A DNA stretch of 64,000 bases. Origin: Desmodesmus armatus. Its lineage: Eukaryota; Chlorophyta; Chlorophyceae; Sphaeropleales; Scenedesmaceae. The notes below the pieces were generated by a model. That model was not told the DNA's origin, did not search any database, and was given only the letters and a program-made list of their open reading frames with translations. Both the position numbers and the translations under genes were made by a program. The stretch spans positions 124,001 to 188,000 of the forward strand of contig VIIQ02000098.1 of assembly GCA_007449985.2 (NCBI GenBank), written 5' to 3'. Of the stretch, positions 46,701 to 58,927 are shown one piece after another; position 1 is the stretch's first letter; the number at the start of each line of letters is the position of its first letter.

Positions 46701-49700
46701 TGTCCTGAGCCTTGTCAGCCAGTGCACTGGCAGGTGCAAAAGGCCGTCATAATCAGCAAGCAACATTGCATCACTGGCGGCGCAGCGGCCACACCGCACA
46801 AAGGTGTCCGTGAAGCACCCTGCATAAGCTGCAGCTGTGGTCTACCACACACAGCACATCGCCTTCATCCCCACCACACATACCTGCTGCTGCCACCCCT
46901 TGGTCCCAAAGCCAGCCAGGGCCGCCTTCACTGCTGCCACTGCTGCCACCGAGCCGCCGCTGCTGCTGCCGGCCTTGGCAGCAGCGTCAGCACGCCGCTT
47001 GGCAGCCAGTGCCTGCAGCTGCAGGGTGCGGCAAGACACTGGGCTCCCATCTGCCGAGACCTGGACAGTCAGGACGCTGTGCCCAGCTGGCTGCTGTCTC
47101 TGCCTCTGCTGCTGTCCCTGCCGCTGGTGCTGTGGCTGCTGTCCCTGCCACTGCTGACGTGGCTGCTGCTGCTGCTGCTGAGGAGGAGGGGCCTGTCGAC
47201 AGCCTGGTGATGTTGGAATTGCAGTGGGAGCTGCATGTGCAGGTGGTACGTCTGCTGGGCTGGTCTGCCGAGCACTCCTGCGCAGCGAGAGGCCATGCGA
47301 CCGCTGGCTGCTGAAGGAATCCTGCTGCTGCAGTGCATCCGTGTGCTGGCCATGCACAGCTGCTAGTGCTGCTGCTGTGTGCTGCTTGTACCTTGGCTGC
47401 GACGGTGCTGCTGCTGCCCTGGGACTTGAAGTGCCACCCTTGACATCTGCAGTAGCAGCAGCAGCTGCTGCTGCGCCTGGATGCCGTCCCCTTCCTGCAC
47501 TAGCAGCAGCAAACTGCTGCTCAGCTGGTGAGGCTGCCCGGCTCTGGCTCTGTGTTGGTTGCTTGCTGGTGGAGTTACCCTGAGCCTGCTGTGTAGCTGC
47601 TTCTTGCTGTGCCCCTGTGCCAGTGGCAAGCTCTGCAGTTGCCCGTGCTTTTGCTGTGCTGAACGTGTACCCCTTGGGCTGCATGAAGTCAAACATGCTG
47701 CACTTCTGGACCATCACCTGCTGCACAGCAGCCGCCCCTGCTGCTGCTCCAGAAGTGCTGACCGCTGCTGGGGCTGCAGCGATGCCGGAGCTCTCAGGTG
47801 CAACCAGGGGCATCAGCACACTGTTAGCTTGCTGCCGGAGCTTGGCTGATCTGCTGCTGCTGCCTGCTGCCTTTCCAACAAGCCCTGCATGCATGACAGC
47901 ACTGTCCTCCGGCCTCACTTGCTGTGCGCCTGCTGTGCTCACAGCTCTCACACCCCCGCTGTAAGGACAGCTGCAGTTGCTGCTGCTGCTGTTGGGGCCA
48001 GCTTCCGTCACAGGGGGTGCCAGGTGCTGCAGCAAGCGCTGCTGACTGTGGCGCTGCAGCTGCTCGACCTGCTGTTGTGACGCTGGCGCAGCAGCATTCA
48101 GTGATGGCATGTCTGGCTGCTGACCAGCTGGTGTGTCCATCTGCTGCTGTGCAGCTTTCTGCAACGTGACCTTCTGGCCAGCTGCGAGGTGTTGACCCCT
48201 CACAGCTGTGCTTCCCACCGCGCCATGTAGAGAACTTGCAGGAGCACCAGCACCAACACTACCGCCAGCAGCAGCAGCAACCCCCTTTGCTGCAAGGTCA
48301 GCTGCCTCCAGAAGCTCACCCGATTGAGGAGTGCTGCTGGAGGCCCCCGGGCCCTGTGCGCTCCTGCAACGCAGCTGGCAGCGGAGTGCTCAACACCAGC
48401 GGTCACTGCCGCTGCTGCTGCTGCTGCTGCCCGCTCACTCCCCGCAAGCTTCTGCAGCTTGCTGGGACGTGCTGTACTGCTGGGAGCTGCTCTGCCCATG
48501 GCTGCTGCTTGGCTGCTGCCCTTGACGGCACCTGATGCAGCAGCTGATGCTGCATTGGGCGCAGCACACAGCACACCCTCTGCATGGGAAGGCACGCGCT
48601 GAAGCATCCTGCTGGGGACTGCCAGCGAGTTTGAGTGCCTGGCTGCAACGATGGCTGCTGCAGAAGCAGCTGTCCTTGAGCCACCCTTGGCACTATTGAC
48701 AGCCTGGCCTGCAGGCCCCTTCCTTGACCCAGCAGCGGTGCTGCTGCTGACGCCAGCAGCAGCAGCCCCAGACCTCCGCAGCCCTAAGCTGCTGCTGAAT
48801 GGTGCAGCTGCTCTGCCGGCAGCAACATTCGGCCGTGCCGCAGGTGCTGCTGCCGCTTTGCTTGCAGGGGGCTTCGTCCTTGCTGCTGCTGTTGGCTGCT
48901 GCTGCTGCTGCTGCGGCAACTCTGGCGGTTGAGCCAAGCTGTCTGCAGCAGCATCCGCAGCAGCCAGCAGCTGCTGGATTCTGTCCTGCCAAACACCACC
49001 TTGAAGGTGGGTTGCCGGGGAATGGCGAACATGCTGCTGCTCAGCCTCACCAGGGCTGCTGTGTATGCCACCGTCACAACTACTGCTGCTGCTGCAGTGG
49101 CTGTCCCTCAAGTCAGCACTGTGTGCTGCTGCCAGCAGCGCCGACATCCTGCTAGCAACCTGCTGCCTGAACCCAGCTGCTGCTGCTGTGTCAGTATCCT
49201 GACAAATCCTGCTGTCAGGGCTCACTGGAGGGCTGCTGGCTGCAGCCGCATGCTCAGGAGCTCTGGCGCTGCCATAGAGCTCTCCTGCTGTCTGCACTTG
49301 CACCCCGGCACCCCTGGAGTGGCTGCTGCTGTGATGGTCATTGTCAGCTAGGGACTGCACGTAGCAGCTGAGGGCGCTGCTGTCCTGCAGGACCCGCCTC
49401 ACCCAATCCAGGGAGGGGCTCTCTGCAGCAGCAGGGGCAGCAACAGCAGCAGCAGGGCCAGCTTGTTGCTGCTGCTGTGGCGCAGGTGCGCATCTGCTGC
49501 CTTGTGCTGTGCTCGCTGCAACAACCCCCACAAGCGGCCGGTCTGGCTGCTGCTGCAGCAGGGTTGCATCAGCAGCATCGTGGTTGCCAGCTTCTGGCTC
49601 CGCTGCTGCTGACAGTAGTTCCTGCTGCTGGTGGCATTTACCCTGCAGCAGCTGGTCAGCAGTGCTCTGCAAGACAGCGGCCCCTATCTCCCCTGACGCC

Positions 49701-52700
49701 AGCACAGGCTGCTGCTGCTGCTGGGGCCCTGCCTTGGCCTGCTGCAGCTCTTGCTGCGGCTGCTGCTGCTGCTCATGCTGCTGCTGCTCAGCACGGTGCA
49801 AGGCTTCACCACCATGGTCCTCATCCACTGCCACCAGCTGCTGCTGCTGCTGCTGCTGCTGGCCCTCCTGCATGAGTTGGATGCGCTGCAGGGCCTGCTG
49901 CATGGCAGCTTCAGCTGCTGACAGCGTGTCATCTATCGCACTGTGCATCGCATCCGGCCCCCTGCTGGTGCGGGCCGCATGCCCCCTGCTACTGCCAGCT
50001 GACCGCACTGAAGCTGGGTCCACAGCAGCCCAGGCAGCAGCACCCTGGCTACCTGCACTGCCACAGCGGCCCTCTCCACCCAGCTGGGCGGGTGTTGGTC
50101 CTTCCAAGAAAGACCCTGCAGCTGCTTGAGCTGCAGTCACAGCTGCGGTGTTGCATTCGCCTGGCGACACAGGCTCCCAGCCGCTTGTTGAGGCTGGGGA
50201 GGAGGAATCTTCCTGAGGCGAAAGGCCTGCCTGGCTTGGTGGATCATCAGCAGCTACGCCCTGCACTATCAGCCCAGGAGAAGGGCCCGCCAGATTGGCC
50301 TGTCGAGGCACACCTGCGCATCAGATGCTGATGATGTGTCAGCCCAGGCTGCTGCTGCTGCTGCGGCGGCGGTGGTGTCCTGCCGGGGGCTGCAGTCAGC
50401 ACCAGCGGGGTGCTGCAGCCTGCGTCTATTGCGCAGCTTCTGCATCAGGTGCTGGATGCGGCTCACACTCTGGGGCTCAGAGTGCTGCCCCTCCCACTGT
50501 TGCCCTTCGTACTGCTGCCCCTCCCACTGCTGCCCCTCGCAGTGCTGCCCTTCGTACTGCTGCCCCTCGTACTGCTGCCCCTTGTACTGCTGCCCTTCGT
50601 ACTGCTGCCTCTCACACAGCTGCCCCTCAAGCAGCTGCCCATCGTACTGCTGCCCCTGGTACTGCTGCCCCTCCCACTGTGCATGTGAGTCTGCGTGTTG
50701 CCGCTGCCCCTCCCACTGCTGCGCCTGCGTATGCAGGACTGTCTGAGACTCTGGCTTCATCTGTTGCTGCTGCAGGGAGCAGCAGCTGCTGCTTGCCTGG
50801 TGCATTGAAACGGCTGAACCCTGCTCCTGCTGTTGCTGCTCTGACAAATGCTCGCGACAGTCCTCCTCCTGCTGCGACCAACCCCCCTGCAGCTGCTCAT
50901 CCCGTGGCTGCGGCTGCGGCTGCTGCTGCAGCCGCTCAACCCACTGCACCTCTGACACCAGCTGCCAACGGGGTGACTGTTGCTGCCACTCCTGCTCTTG
51001 GGAGGGCTGGCTCCCTTCCAAGCCGCTAGCCAGCAGTAGCTGCCCCTCCTGTCTGCCAGGGGAGCCCTCTGAGCAGCACTCCCCATGGCTGTCCCCACCC
51101 AGCTGCTGGAGCCTCTCTTGCTGCTGATCCTGCGGTTCAGTCGCCTCTGAGCCCCCAAGCTGCAGTATCTGCTCCTCCCGCCTGCTGGGTGATGCGTGTG
51201 AGCAGCACTCCGCATGGCTGCTCCCGCCCAGCTGCCGGTGCCTCTCCTGCTGCTGATCCTGCTGTTCAGCCGCCTCAGCTGAGCGCTCAGAGAGCAGTAG
51301 CTGCCCCTCCTGCATGCTGGGTGATGCTTTGCAGCAGCACTCCCCTTGGCTACTGCCCCTGCTGCTGCCATCACCCCCTGCTGCTGCAGCACCGGCGGCA
51401 GCCCCATCCTCAAGATCCGCATTACAGGGGCTGCAGCAACCCGTTGACGAGGATGCGGCCCCATGAACAGCAGCAACCCCTGCTGCTGCTTTTGCTGCTG
51501 CTGTTTCTGCTTCTTCTTCTGCCGCCACTCCACAGAAGCTGTCGTACAGCACCTGGCATGTGGTAGGTGAGGCTGCTGGGCTCTCCGGTGCGTCCTGCAG
51601 CTGCTTGCTGTTGCTGCAGCCACCAGGCGACATAAGCGGGCTGTGTGTGGCAGCAGAGCTGTGGCTGAAGGCATGCAGCCCTACTGCTGCTGCACCATCA
51701 CCACTGCTGGTGCTTAGCGCTGCCACCTGCTGCATAGCTGTTTGAGCTGGTGCTGGGGTGAAGATTCGAGCTCAGCATCCTCCTCGCCAGCATCAGCAGC
51801 ATCTCCTAGCTGCTGCTGCCCTGAGCCGGGGTCGATGGCAGATCCTGCAGGAAGCCCTGCAGCTGCAGGCGCTTGCTGATAACCGTCATCCTGCTGCCCC
51901 TGCTCCTGCCCCTGCTCTTGCTGCTGCCGATGCCCTTCCTGCTGTTGCTGCTGCATGTACAGGCCTCCAACACCCCCCGGTGGACTTGATTCGCATACTT
52001 CTCTGCAGGGCTGTTGCTGCCGCTGCCGCATGGGCTGCTGCTGCTGCTGTAGCTGCTGCTGTACGGCAGGTACTGGCTCATGACTGCAGCAGCCTGGGCA
52101 GAACTCTGCTGGGCCAGGTCAACCCCCGTTGCTGCTGCTGCTGTAGGTACTGCTGCTGCTTCAGGGGACGCAGAGCTTGCAGCATGCACTTGGCTGTGTA
52201 CTGGCCCTTCTGCAGAAGGCACCGGCATCCCCACCATGCATGCTGCTCCTGCAGTGCTGGCAGCCACTGTTGCAGCTGTCACAGCAGCAACCTCTGCGTC
52301 ACACTGCAGGGTGCCAGCAGCAGCGGCTCCCGCATGCCTAGCTCCCAGGCTGTCATCGCCTGCTGCTAGGTGCAGGCCGCCCCCACCAGCAGCAGCCTCT
52401 GTCTGCCCCACACTGTCAGTCGCTGCAGGGTGCAGGCTGCTGCCACCCCCACCAGCAGCAGCACCTGCCTCCCCAACACCACCAGCTGCTGCAGGGTGCA
52501 GGCTGCTGCCACCCCCACCAGCAGCAGCCCCACCAAATGCAGCCTCCCCACTTTCCTCAGCCACAGGCCCAGCCGCCCCATCATCCACCTCAAAGTCTGC
52601 TGCAGATGCTTCGACCCAGTACAGTGGGTTAGTCATCACACTGGTGCGGAAGAGTGAGGGCAGGCTGCTGTCCTCCCCAAGTGTGACAACTCCTGCAGCA

Positions 52701-55700
52701 TGCCCGTCACCCACACACCCATGATCACCGACATCCCCACCACGACCACCGCCACCAGCAGCAGAAGCAAGGCCGTTATCGCTTTGAGGTCCGTACATCC
52801 AGCCAGATGGTGAGGGTGTCATGCGCAGACTGCCCTCTGTCAGCACAGGCAGCAGCTGCTGCTGTGCGTCTGCAGCACCAGCGGCAAGCTGTTGGGGGTG
52901 CTGCTGTGCATGCGCAGTGTGCAGCAGCAGCTGCTCGACCCTGTTGCTCCAAGAGGCGTAGGATGAGGCAGGAATTTGCTGCTGCCGCTCCTCCTGTTGC
53001 ATGTGCTGCTGCTGCTGCTGGTGCTGGGGCAGGGGCTCTTGCTGCTGCTGTTGCTGCTGCTGGTACAGGGGCTCTTGCTGCTGCAGCTGCAGCTGCTGCC
53101 ACTGCTGTTGGGGAGTGATCACGTCAGACACACTGCGCCACCCCGCGGCATCCGGCTCGCCTGTGCACAAGCCCTCCCGCCCACTGCCAAGTAGGCCACA
53201 CGGGCTTGCCCACTGCTCACGTGTGCTGCCTGCACCATATGCTGCTGCCTGGTGGCCCCCACTTGCTGGCTCCCCAGTGCCTGCTGCTGCTGCTGCCGGT
53301 GCTGCTGCCGGCGTTGCTGCTGCCGAAAGTTCAGCCAGTGCTGCTCCTGCCACTCGGCAGTCCCCACCTGCAGAAGAGTCCGCAGGGCCTGCAGGGCTGC
53401 TGCTGTTGCAAACAGCAACTTCGGCCGGGGCCTGACCCTGGCTGATACCCAGCAACCCTCTCTGCTGTGTCGGGCTTTTAACAGCAGCATTCGCATCGAG
53501 CTGCTGCTGCCGCTGCTGTGTTTGTTGCTGCTGCTCCAGCTCCTGCAGCAGCACACTTACGCTCTGCTGCAAGCCAGCATCAGAGCCAAACCTGTCTGCA
53601 AGCCAGCTGGTCAAGTCCTGTGCCCCTGCCTGCTGCTGGTGCTGCTGTTGTTGCTGATTGCCAGCACCACAGCTCTCGCCAGCTGGCTGCTCCTGCTGCA
53701 TCTGCTGCTGCACCCCTTCCGGTGTCGCTGCTGCTCCTACTGCAGGAGTTGTCTCCAGCTGCATCAGCTGGCTACCAGCCCCCCTCTGGCTATGCACAGC
53801 GGTCCCCGCCCCCTCCTGGACACCAGACCACCCTTGTTTCCCAGCTTCTGCGAGAGCTGCTGCTGTCAAGGACTGCAGCAGCTGCCTTGGTAGCAGGTCC
53901 AGACTCTGATACGCCCTGGTGCCATACATATCCTCAGCCGCCGCTGCTGCTGCTGCTGCCATGCCACCCCCTGCTTCCTCACACACAGGCAAGGCTGGCA
54001 GCTGCTGCAGTGCAGTGGGGCCAAGGCCGGCATTTGACTGCCTGGCAGCTGCAGCAGCTGTAGCGGCTGCAGCAACACTGTGCCGCAGGAGCTTCACTGC
54101 ATTGACTGCCAGCTGCTGCGCACCTGCTGCATCCCCTGGCCCACCAGTAGCCGAGGCAGCAGCAGCAGCAGAGCTGATGGCCTGGAGCATCTGCAGCTCC
54201 AAGCTGCGCATCTGGCCCGCCCCTAGCAGATCCATGCTAATCTGGCCCAGGCCCAGCTGGCCCAGCAGCGCTGCACCGTCTGGCCCAAGCAGCTCCAGGC
54301 TCTGGTTCAGGAAACCCAGCTGCTGCTGCTGCTGCATGCCTCCAGCCGGCAGCTGGTGAGTGGCAGTAGCCCCTGCTGCTGTCAAAAGCTCAGCTGCTGC
54401 TGCTGCTGCCGCCCCAGGGCCTCCGTTGAGTAGGTTGCTACTGAAGCTGTCCATAGCCTGCTGTGCTGCGTTGTACCGCAGGCCCCCGCCTGCAGCAGCA
54501 GCAGCACGCACCCCCGCTGCCCCCCAGAACTTGAAGCCTGCAGGCGTCTCTGTCAGCAGGAGCTCAGGAGGCAAGGGGCTGGCAGTGACCGCATCTGCAC
54601 CACTTGTGGCCCCCTCACCCCCCAGCTTGTACCCCACCCTGCCCATGTATACCTTGTTCCATGCTGCTGTGAGCCGCAGCAGCAGCAGCAGCAGTGGGCA
54701 CAGGCGTGGCTGCCTCTGCCGCCGCACCGCCGAAGCCTCCAAGCGCGTTGGCGCTTTTGCCGCGGCCGCCCAGGGGTGTTGCTGCATCCCCCGCAAGCAC
54801 CCACAGTGACGACTGTCCTGCACCCTCGAGGCTTCCACCAGGGTGCTGCCTGCTGGTGGGTGGGGTGCCGGCCACAGACCCAGCCAGGGGGGTACTGGGG
54901 GGCTCCAAAGATACCCGCTGTGTCCTCGAACCCTGCAGCTGCACCTGTTGCTGCTGCAGGGGCCATGCTGTGCCATGCTGAGCTTCCAGCACCTCTCCAG
55001 GTTGAAGAGGGTCGGCCCCTGTCTTTCTGGCTGGTGTGGAGGAGGCTGGCTGTGCAGGTCAGACCCCCACCCGCCCTCCTCATCCTGCCCTCCAACCTTG
55101 GCTGCTGTGACTGCAGCTGCAAGCTCACCACCTGCAAGCTCACCACCTGCAAGCTGCCCCTGCTGCTGCTGCTGTTCAGCCGCTAGCCATTGCGGGTTCC
55201 CCATGCCCCGTGCTGCGAATGGCCCATGTAATGGATCCTGTGATGACTCATCCACAGGCTGCTCACTCGGTTGAGGCCTCTGTGGGTAGCCCAAACCACG
55301 TGCTGAGGATGCTGCTTGTGCTGCAGCAGTCCGAGGCGAGCCTGGTTCAGGCTGGCTGCTTGGCTGGAGGTCCAGCAGCACCCAGGAGGCATCTGCCAGC
55401 TGCCGTTGCCTGTGAGCAGCAGGAACCAGGTGACACACCAGCTCACCGTCACCGTTGCTGTCACCCCACTGCTGTGCATGCTGCCGGTCCCCGCTGCCGA
55501 CCCCCCTGCTGCCTGCTTGCTGCTGCGCAACGGCAAACTCCAGTGACTCTGACAGGCCATTGGTGGCTTCGCTGCCTGGGCCGAAGCTGCCGATGCTGAT
55601 GCGACCCTCGGCAGAGTAGCGCAGGACCCTGTGCACAGGCCGCTCCACCTCCTCCCCTGGTACCCCTCCTGCGGCGGCTGCACGTGCACGCTGCTGCTGC

Positions 55701-57034
55701 TGGGTGCTGCGTTGGTGGCAGGCGGTGCCGATGCTGCTGCTGCCCTCCAAACTGATGCTGCCAAAGGGCAAGCCCTGCCGCGCTGCAGGCCCCTTGCTGC
55801 TTGCCAGCACAGGAGATGAGGCAGACAGCGGGCCGCATGTGGCGAGCACATCGCCTGGCTGCATGCCAGCAGCTGTGTTGGGTGTGGGCGCAAGCTTGGC
55901 GGCAGCAGTCAGCGCGCCTGACTCGTCCCTGCGCACCTGCAGCAAGAAGAACACGTGCTACCTGTACTGCCACGATCTTCAAGGGGCAAGGCTGGAGGGG
56001 AAGACAACAACAATACTACAACAAGGAAGAGGAGGGCTCTTGTACTCTGTGACAGAAGAGCACCCCGCAGGAGGCTCACAAGGGACAAGTCACGTATGCT
56101 GTCAATGCTACACGCTGGGCTGCACAAAGACTTTGTGGAAAGTATATCCATATGCAGCATGAACCACTAGGCAGGAACTCTTCACAAACTCCGCACCTGC
56201 AGCACGATGGTCCCTGCAGCGCTGCCGCTGTTGATGACTTTAGCAAGGTCTATGTCCAGCACAAGGCTCTGCCCGTCATCCCCCTCCTCTGCTGCTGCCT
56301 GCCTGAGAGCCACACTGCTGCCAGGGCTGCGGCCCACCTGCTGCACACCACCAGCAGCAGCAGCAGCAGCAGCAGGGGTGACACCCCTGCCTCTGACAGC
56401 AGAGCTGCTCGCAGCACTGTGCCAGCCAGCTGCGCTGCTGCTGCCGGCCCCTCTGTGGCGGCCCTCAGCAGCCGATAGACCACTCCCACCAGCACCTCCA
56501 GCAGCAGCAGCAGCGTTTGCGGGCATGTCCTGCTGGGACGACCACTGCTGCTGGAGACGTGCAGCTGCAGTGGGTGTGGTGTACGGGCCTGCCGATGAGG
56601 CCAATGCAGTTGGTTCCGGCGTCACACCGGCCCACTGCAGGCCCACCCTCTCCCCACTGCCGTAAGGTGAGGAGCCCTGAGGCCAGCCTGGCCAGCCCCC
56701 AGGAGCAGCAGCACCTGCAAGCGGCGTGAAGTGCTGCACATGTGGCACGACAGGGGGCACAGCCCCTGCTGTAGACGCAGCAGAGCTCGGCTGCTGCATG
56801 GATGCGGCCAGCATGTATTGCGGCTGCAGGTGCGGCCCCGACCCCGGCCCCATGGCAGCGTCACTGCCTGCTTCGGAGTCCGCCACTGCCACATCACTGC
56901 CTGAGAGCCACTCGGACAGCACCTCGCTGGCTGCTGCGTCATCGTACAGCACGGGCTGCAGGATGCCTGCAAGGTCCTGGAGCTCCTGCAGCTGCTGAGG
57001 GGATCGACCACGCGGCTGCTGCTGCTGCTGTTGT

Positions 57035-57067
<33 letters not shown>

Positions 57068-58927
57068 TGGCCATGCTGCTGGGCAGAGCTTGTTTCGCGC
57101 TCCTGCTGCTGCTGCTCTTGCTGCGAAGGCATCGTTTGAGGTGTTATGTTGAGTGCCTGCTGCTGCAGCGGTCCAGGGAGCGGTGTCACAGCAGGGCCAG
57201 CAGTGTGAGGTGGCAGCAGTGGTGGCGACAACGGCGGCTGCTTGTGCTTGGGCTGCGGGACAGCCAGCGGCGAGGCAGCCGGGTACTGCTGTTCCTGCTG
57301 CTGCAGCTCTCGCTGTCGCCGCCAAGGGCTTGGCTCCGTCACTGCCTGCTGCTGCTGCTGCCACTGCTGCCAGGTTGACTCAGGGCTGGTCAGCTGCTGC
57401 TGCCCATGGCCGAGAGGGACAGGCTGGCGTGCAAACTGCAGGGTCTGCTGCAGCTCCTGCTGCTCCTGCGCTTTCTGCGGCTGCAGCAGCATCGGCTGCT
57501 GCTCAGCCTGAGGATCTGGCTGTGAGTGCTGCTGCTGCTGCTCCTGCTGCACCTGCTGCTGGGGATGGTGTCTGCTGGCACGTGGCCCTACAGAGGCCCA
57601 GGAGGAGCGCGAGAGCTCCTGCTGAAGTTCCTGCTGCGCCTGTATCTGCTGCGGGCTGTTGACTGCAGACAGGTCTATCTGCCGCATGGAGCCAGCCAGA
57701 GACGCGGTGAACACCTCTGAAGGTGCATCAAACAGCAGGTGCTGCAGCTGCTGGTGCTGGTGCCGCTGCATGCTCTCCATCGTGCTGCCCACACGCTGCT
57801 GCTGGTAGTTGAGCGGGTGCTGCTGCTGCTGGTGCTGCTGGTGCGCCTCCTGCTGTGCCAGCCTTGAGGCTTGACCCTGTATGAGGGGGCTAGCAGCACT
57901 GACAGGGGACAGCAGTGGGTTGTCCCTGTCATGCAGAGCAGGAGGTGTGCTGGCATGACCAGCAGCAGCCCTTGGAGGCGACGAACACCCCAAGGCACCA
58001 GCGCCAGCTGCTGTGGGTGTTGCCGGCGTGCTGCTCCTGCTGACTGTGTGGAATGCTGTGCTGGCACCTGCAGGAGACTTGCTGCTGCTTCTGCTGCTGC
58101 AGGGCTGGTCAGACGCATCAGCGCCGGAGGCAGCAGAGGGTGCGGCCACCTGCCAGGGCTGCTGCACATCCACGGCGGAGGTGCTGGCTTGTTGAGCTGC
58201 TGCACTGTCAGTATGCTCCATTGCCGCTGCTGGCGCCTGCTGCTGCTTGTCAGGTCCGCTGGCTTCGTCTTGCAGCAGCCAACCGCTGCTGCCAGCTGAC
58301 TTGCCATCGCTGTTGCAGCTTGACTCCTGCTGGCTGCTGCATTCAGTGCCACTCTCACGAGCAACGTGTTGCTGCTGCTCCTCCTGCTCTTGCTGCTGTT
58401 GTTGCTGTTGTTGCTGCATGGCACTGGCAGCCTCTGCAGCATCGCAGCACAGGACAGTTTCCCATGACAACACAACACGGGTTTGATCGTCCGCAGCAGG
58501 CCCTTAATTCATTCGCATGAAAAAATTAGTACAGCATGTGTGGCTATATGATAGCATGGTGCATATCTGACTGCATGCGCCATCTTACCCACGCATCGCT
58601 GCAGTTGCTGCTTTACAGCACGGACAACAGGGCCCTTCTCCAGCATGACATCAACAGCTGCCAGGAAGAGGCCCCCAGGATAGCTGAAGCCATAGCAGTC
58701 CTGCAGGATAGTCAGCACCGCCTCCACGCCCTGGCAGTGCATACAAAACAACACGATCAACGTGGGGTCGTCAGACAGGGTGGACAGCAGAGTGTATTGG
58801 CTCATGCCAGCTGCAGGAGAGCACTGACCTGAATGCCTGGGAGGCCGATCCTGTGGTACTGAGGATGAGTGAAGTGGCCTTGTAGAATGGAAGTGGCCAG
58901 CTGGCATATGTGTGCAGCTTCTGCCAT
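43788..58927 (-). CDS. Giant Gln/Ala/Ser-rich protein with C-terminal calponin-homology-like domains
   Basis: Modelled exons, 5' to 3': 58927-58829 (ATG in CACCATGGCAG context), 58730-58589, 58433-56197, 55936 to about 55.1 kb, 55049-54653, 54594 to about 52.0 kb, 51729-50314, 50260-48320, 48158-46884, 46472-45358, 44928-44686, 44079-43788. Most phases chain; the junctions near 55.1 and 51.7-52.0 kb are unresolved. Total is about 4,200-4,300 aa. Residues 1-80 (HICQLATSILQGHF, VEAVLTILQDCYGFSYPGGL) are non-repetitive and probably a folded domain. Thousands of residues of poly-Q/A/S/G follow, including a QYEGQ pentapeptide array and a ~43-residue Cys-Cys repeat. The last ~470 residues hold calponin-homology-like sequence: DVCEWLSRMRLDLLP, NPLRNGLLLAGIAAAL; then LEQQLLQWLGSLDLI, DIASGVLLAEVAAAVG, NIQAVLDVLQQLPGL, TGERPALTALLEATWVWA. 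Actin or microtubule binding is inferred from that fold. Two genes rather than one cannot be excluded. Confidence 0.62.
44585..44700. repeat. Duplicated splice-donor segment (~96 bp) with AACTGTAATC microrepeats
   Basis: CTCACCTGCACTGTAATC occurs at about 44585 and 44681. Between them ACTGTAAT(C/T) recurs five times with CTCTCCCTCT tracts. On the minus strand each copy reads GATTACAGTGCAG|GTGAGA. The 44686 copy ends the second calponin-homology exon; the other is ~96 bases into the intron. Confidence 0.82.
45077..45106. repeat. (AGCA)n microsatellite, ~7 units
   Basis: GAGCAAGCAAGCAAGCAAGC and on to AAAGAG. It lies in an intron of the giant gene, between the 46472-45358 and 44928-44686 exons. 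Confidence 0.9.
50480..50690 (-). repeat. 15 bp tandem array encoding a QQYEG pentapeptide repeat (~14 units)
   Basis: On the minus strand the units translate as (Q)(Y/W/H/L)(E/K/D/R)GQ: QWEGQ, QYQGQ, QYDGQ, QLLEGQ, QYEGQQYKGQQYEGQ and so on. The codon pattern CAG-TAC-GAA/GAG-GGG-CAG is conserved while the second residue varies between Tyr and Trp. The array is in frame within exon 51729-50314 of the giant gene. Confidence 0.9.
51040..51350 (-). repeat. ~130 bp tandem repeat encoding a ~43-residue Cys-Cys unit, three copies
   Basis: Units start at about 51046, 51175 and 51307 (plus-strand reading). Translated on the minus strand each follows the pattern S(S/H)(A/G)ECC..(A/G)SP..(Q/E)(E)(G/E)Q(L/I)LxL, then EA.EQQDQQQER..QLGG. 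The Cys pair, the ASP triplet and the QDQQQER block are the conserved parts. Confidence 0.85.
52366..52545 (-). repeat. ~66 bp tandem repeat encoding AAAGGGGSSLHPAA units, three copies
   Basis: GGGTGCAGGCTGCTGCCACC (plus strand) recurs 66 bases apart near 52430 and 52496, with a shorter copy at 52366. The minus-strand protein reads AAAGGGGSSLHPAA three times, with 7-8 variable residues between. Confidence 0.85.

Noticed and set aside
48200..48320. Apparent C-terminal transmembrane helix (GLLLLLAVVLVLVLLQVLYM) before a stop in the giant gene
   Set aside because: It lies past a strong donor (CGG|GTGAGC at 48320); splicing to 48158 keeps frame into the next long exon. The Leu/Val run is CTG/GTG repeat DNA in the intron.
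49477..50129. Plus-strand Cys/Leu/Ala-rich open frames through 48-58 kb
   Set aside because: These are antisense readings of CAG repeats. The minus strand has the start context, phased introns and CH-like motifs.
54595..55060. A pair of compensating frameshifts in the giant gene
   Set aside because: A 58 bp GT-AG intron at 54595-54652 and an acceptor at 55049 restore the frame with matching phase, so an indel error is not needed.
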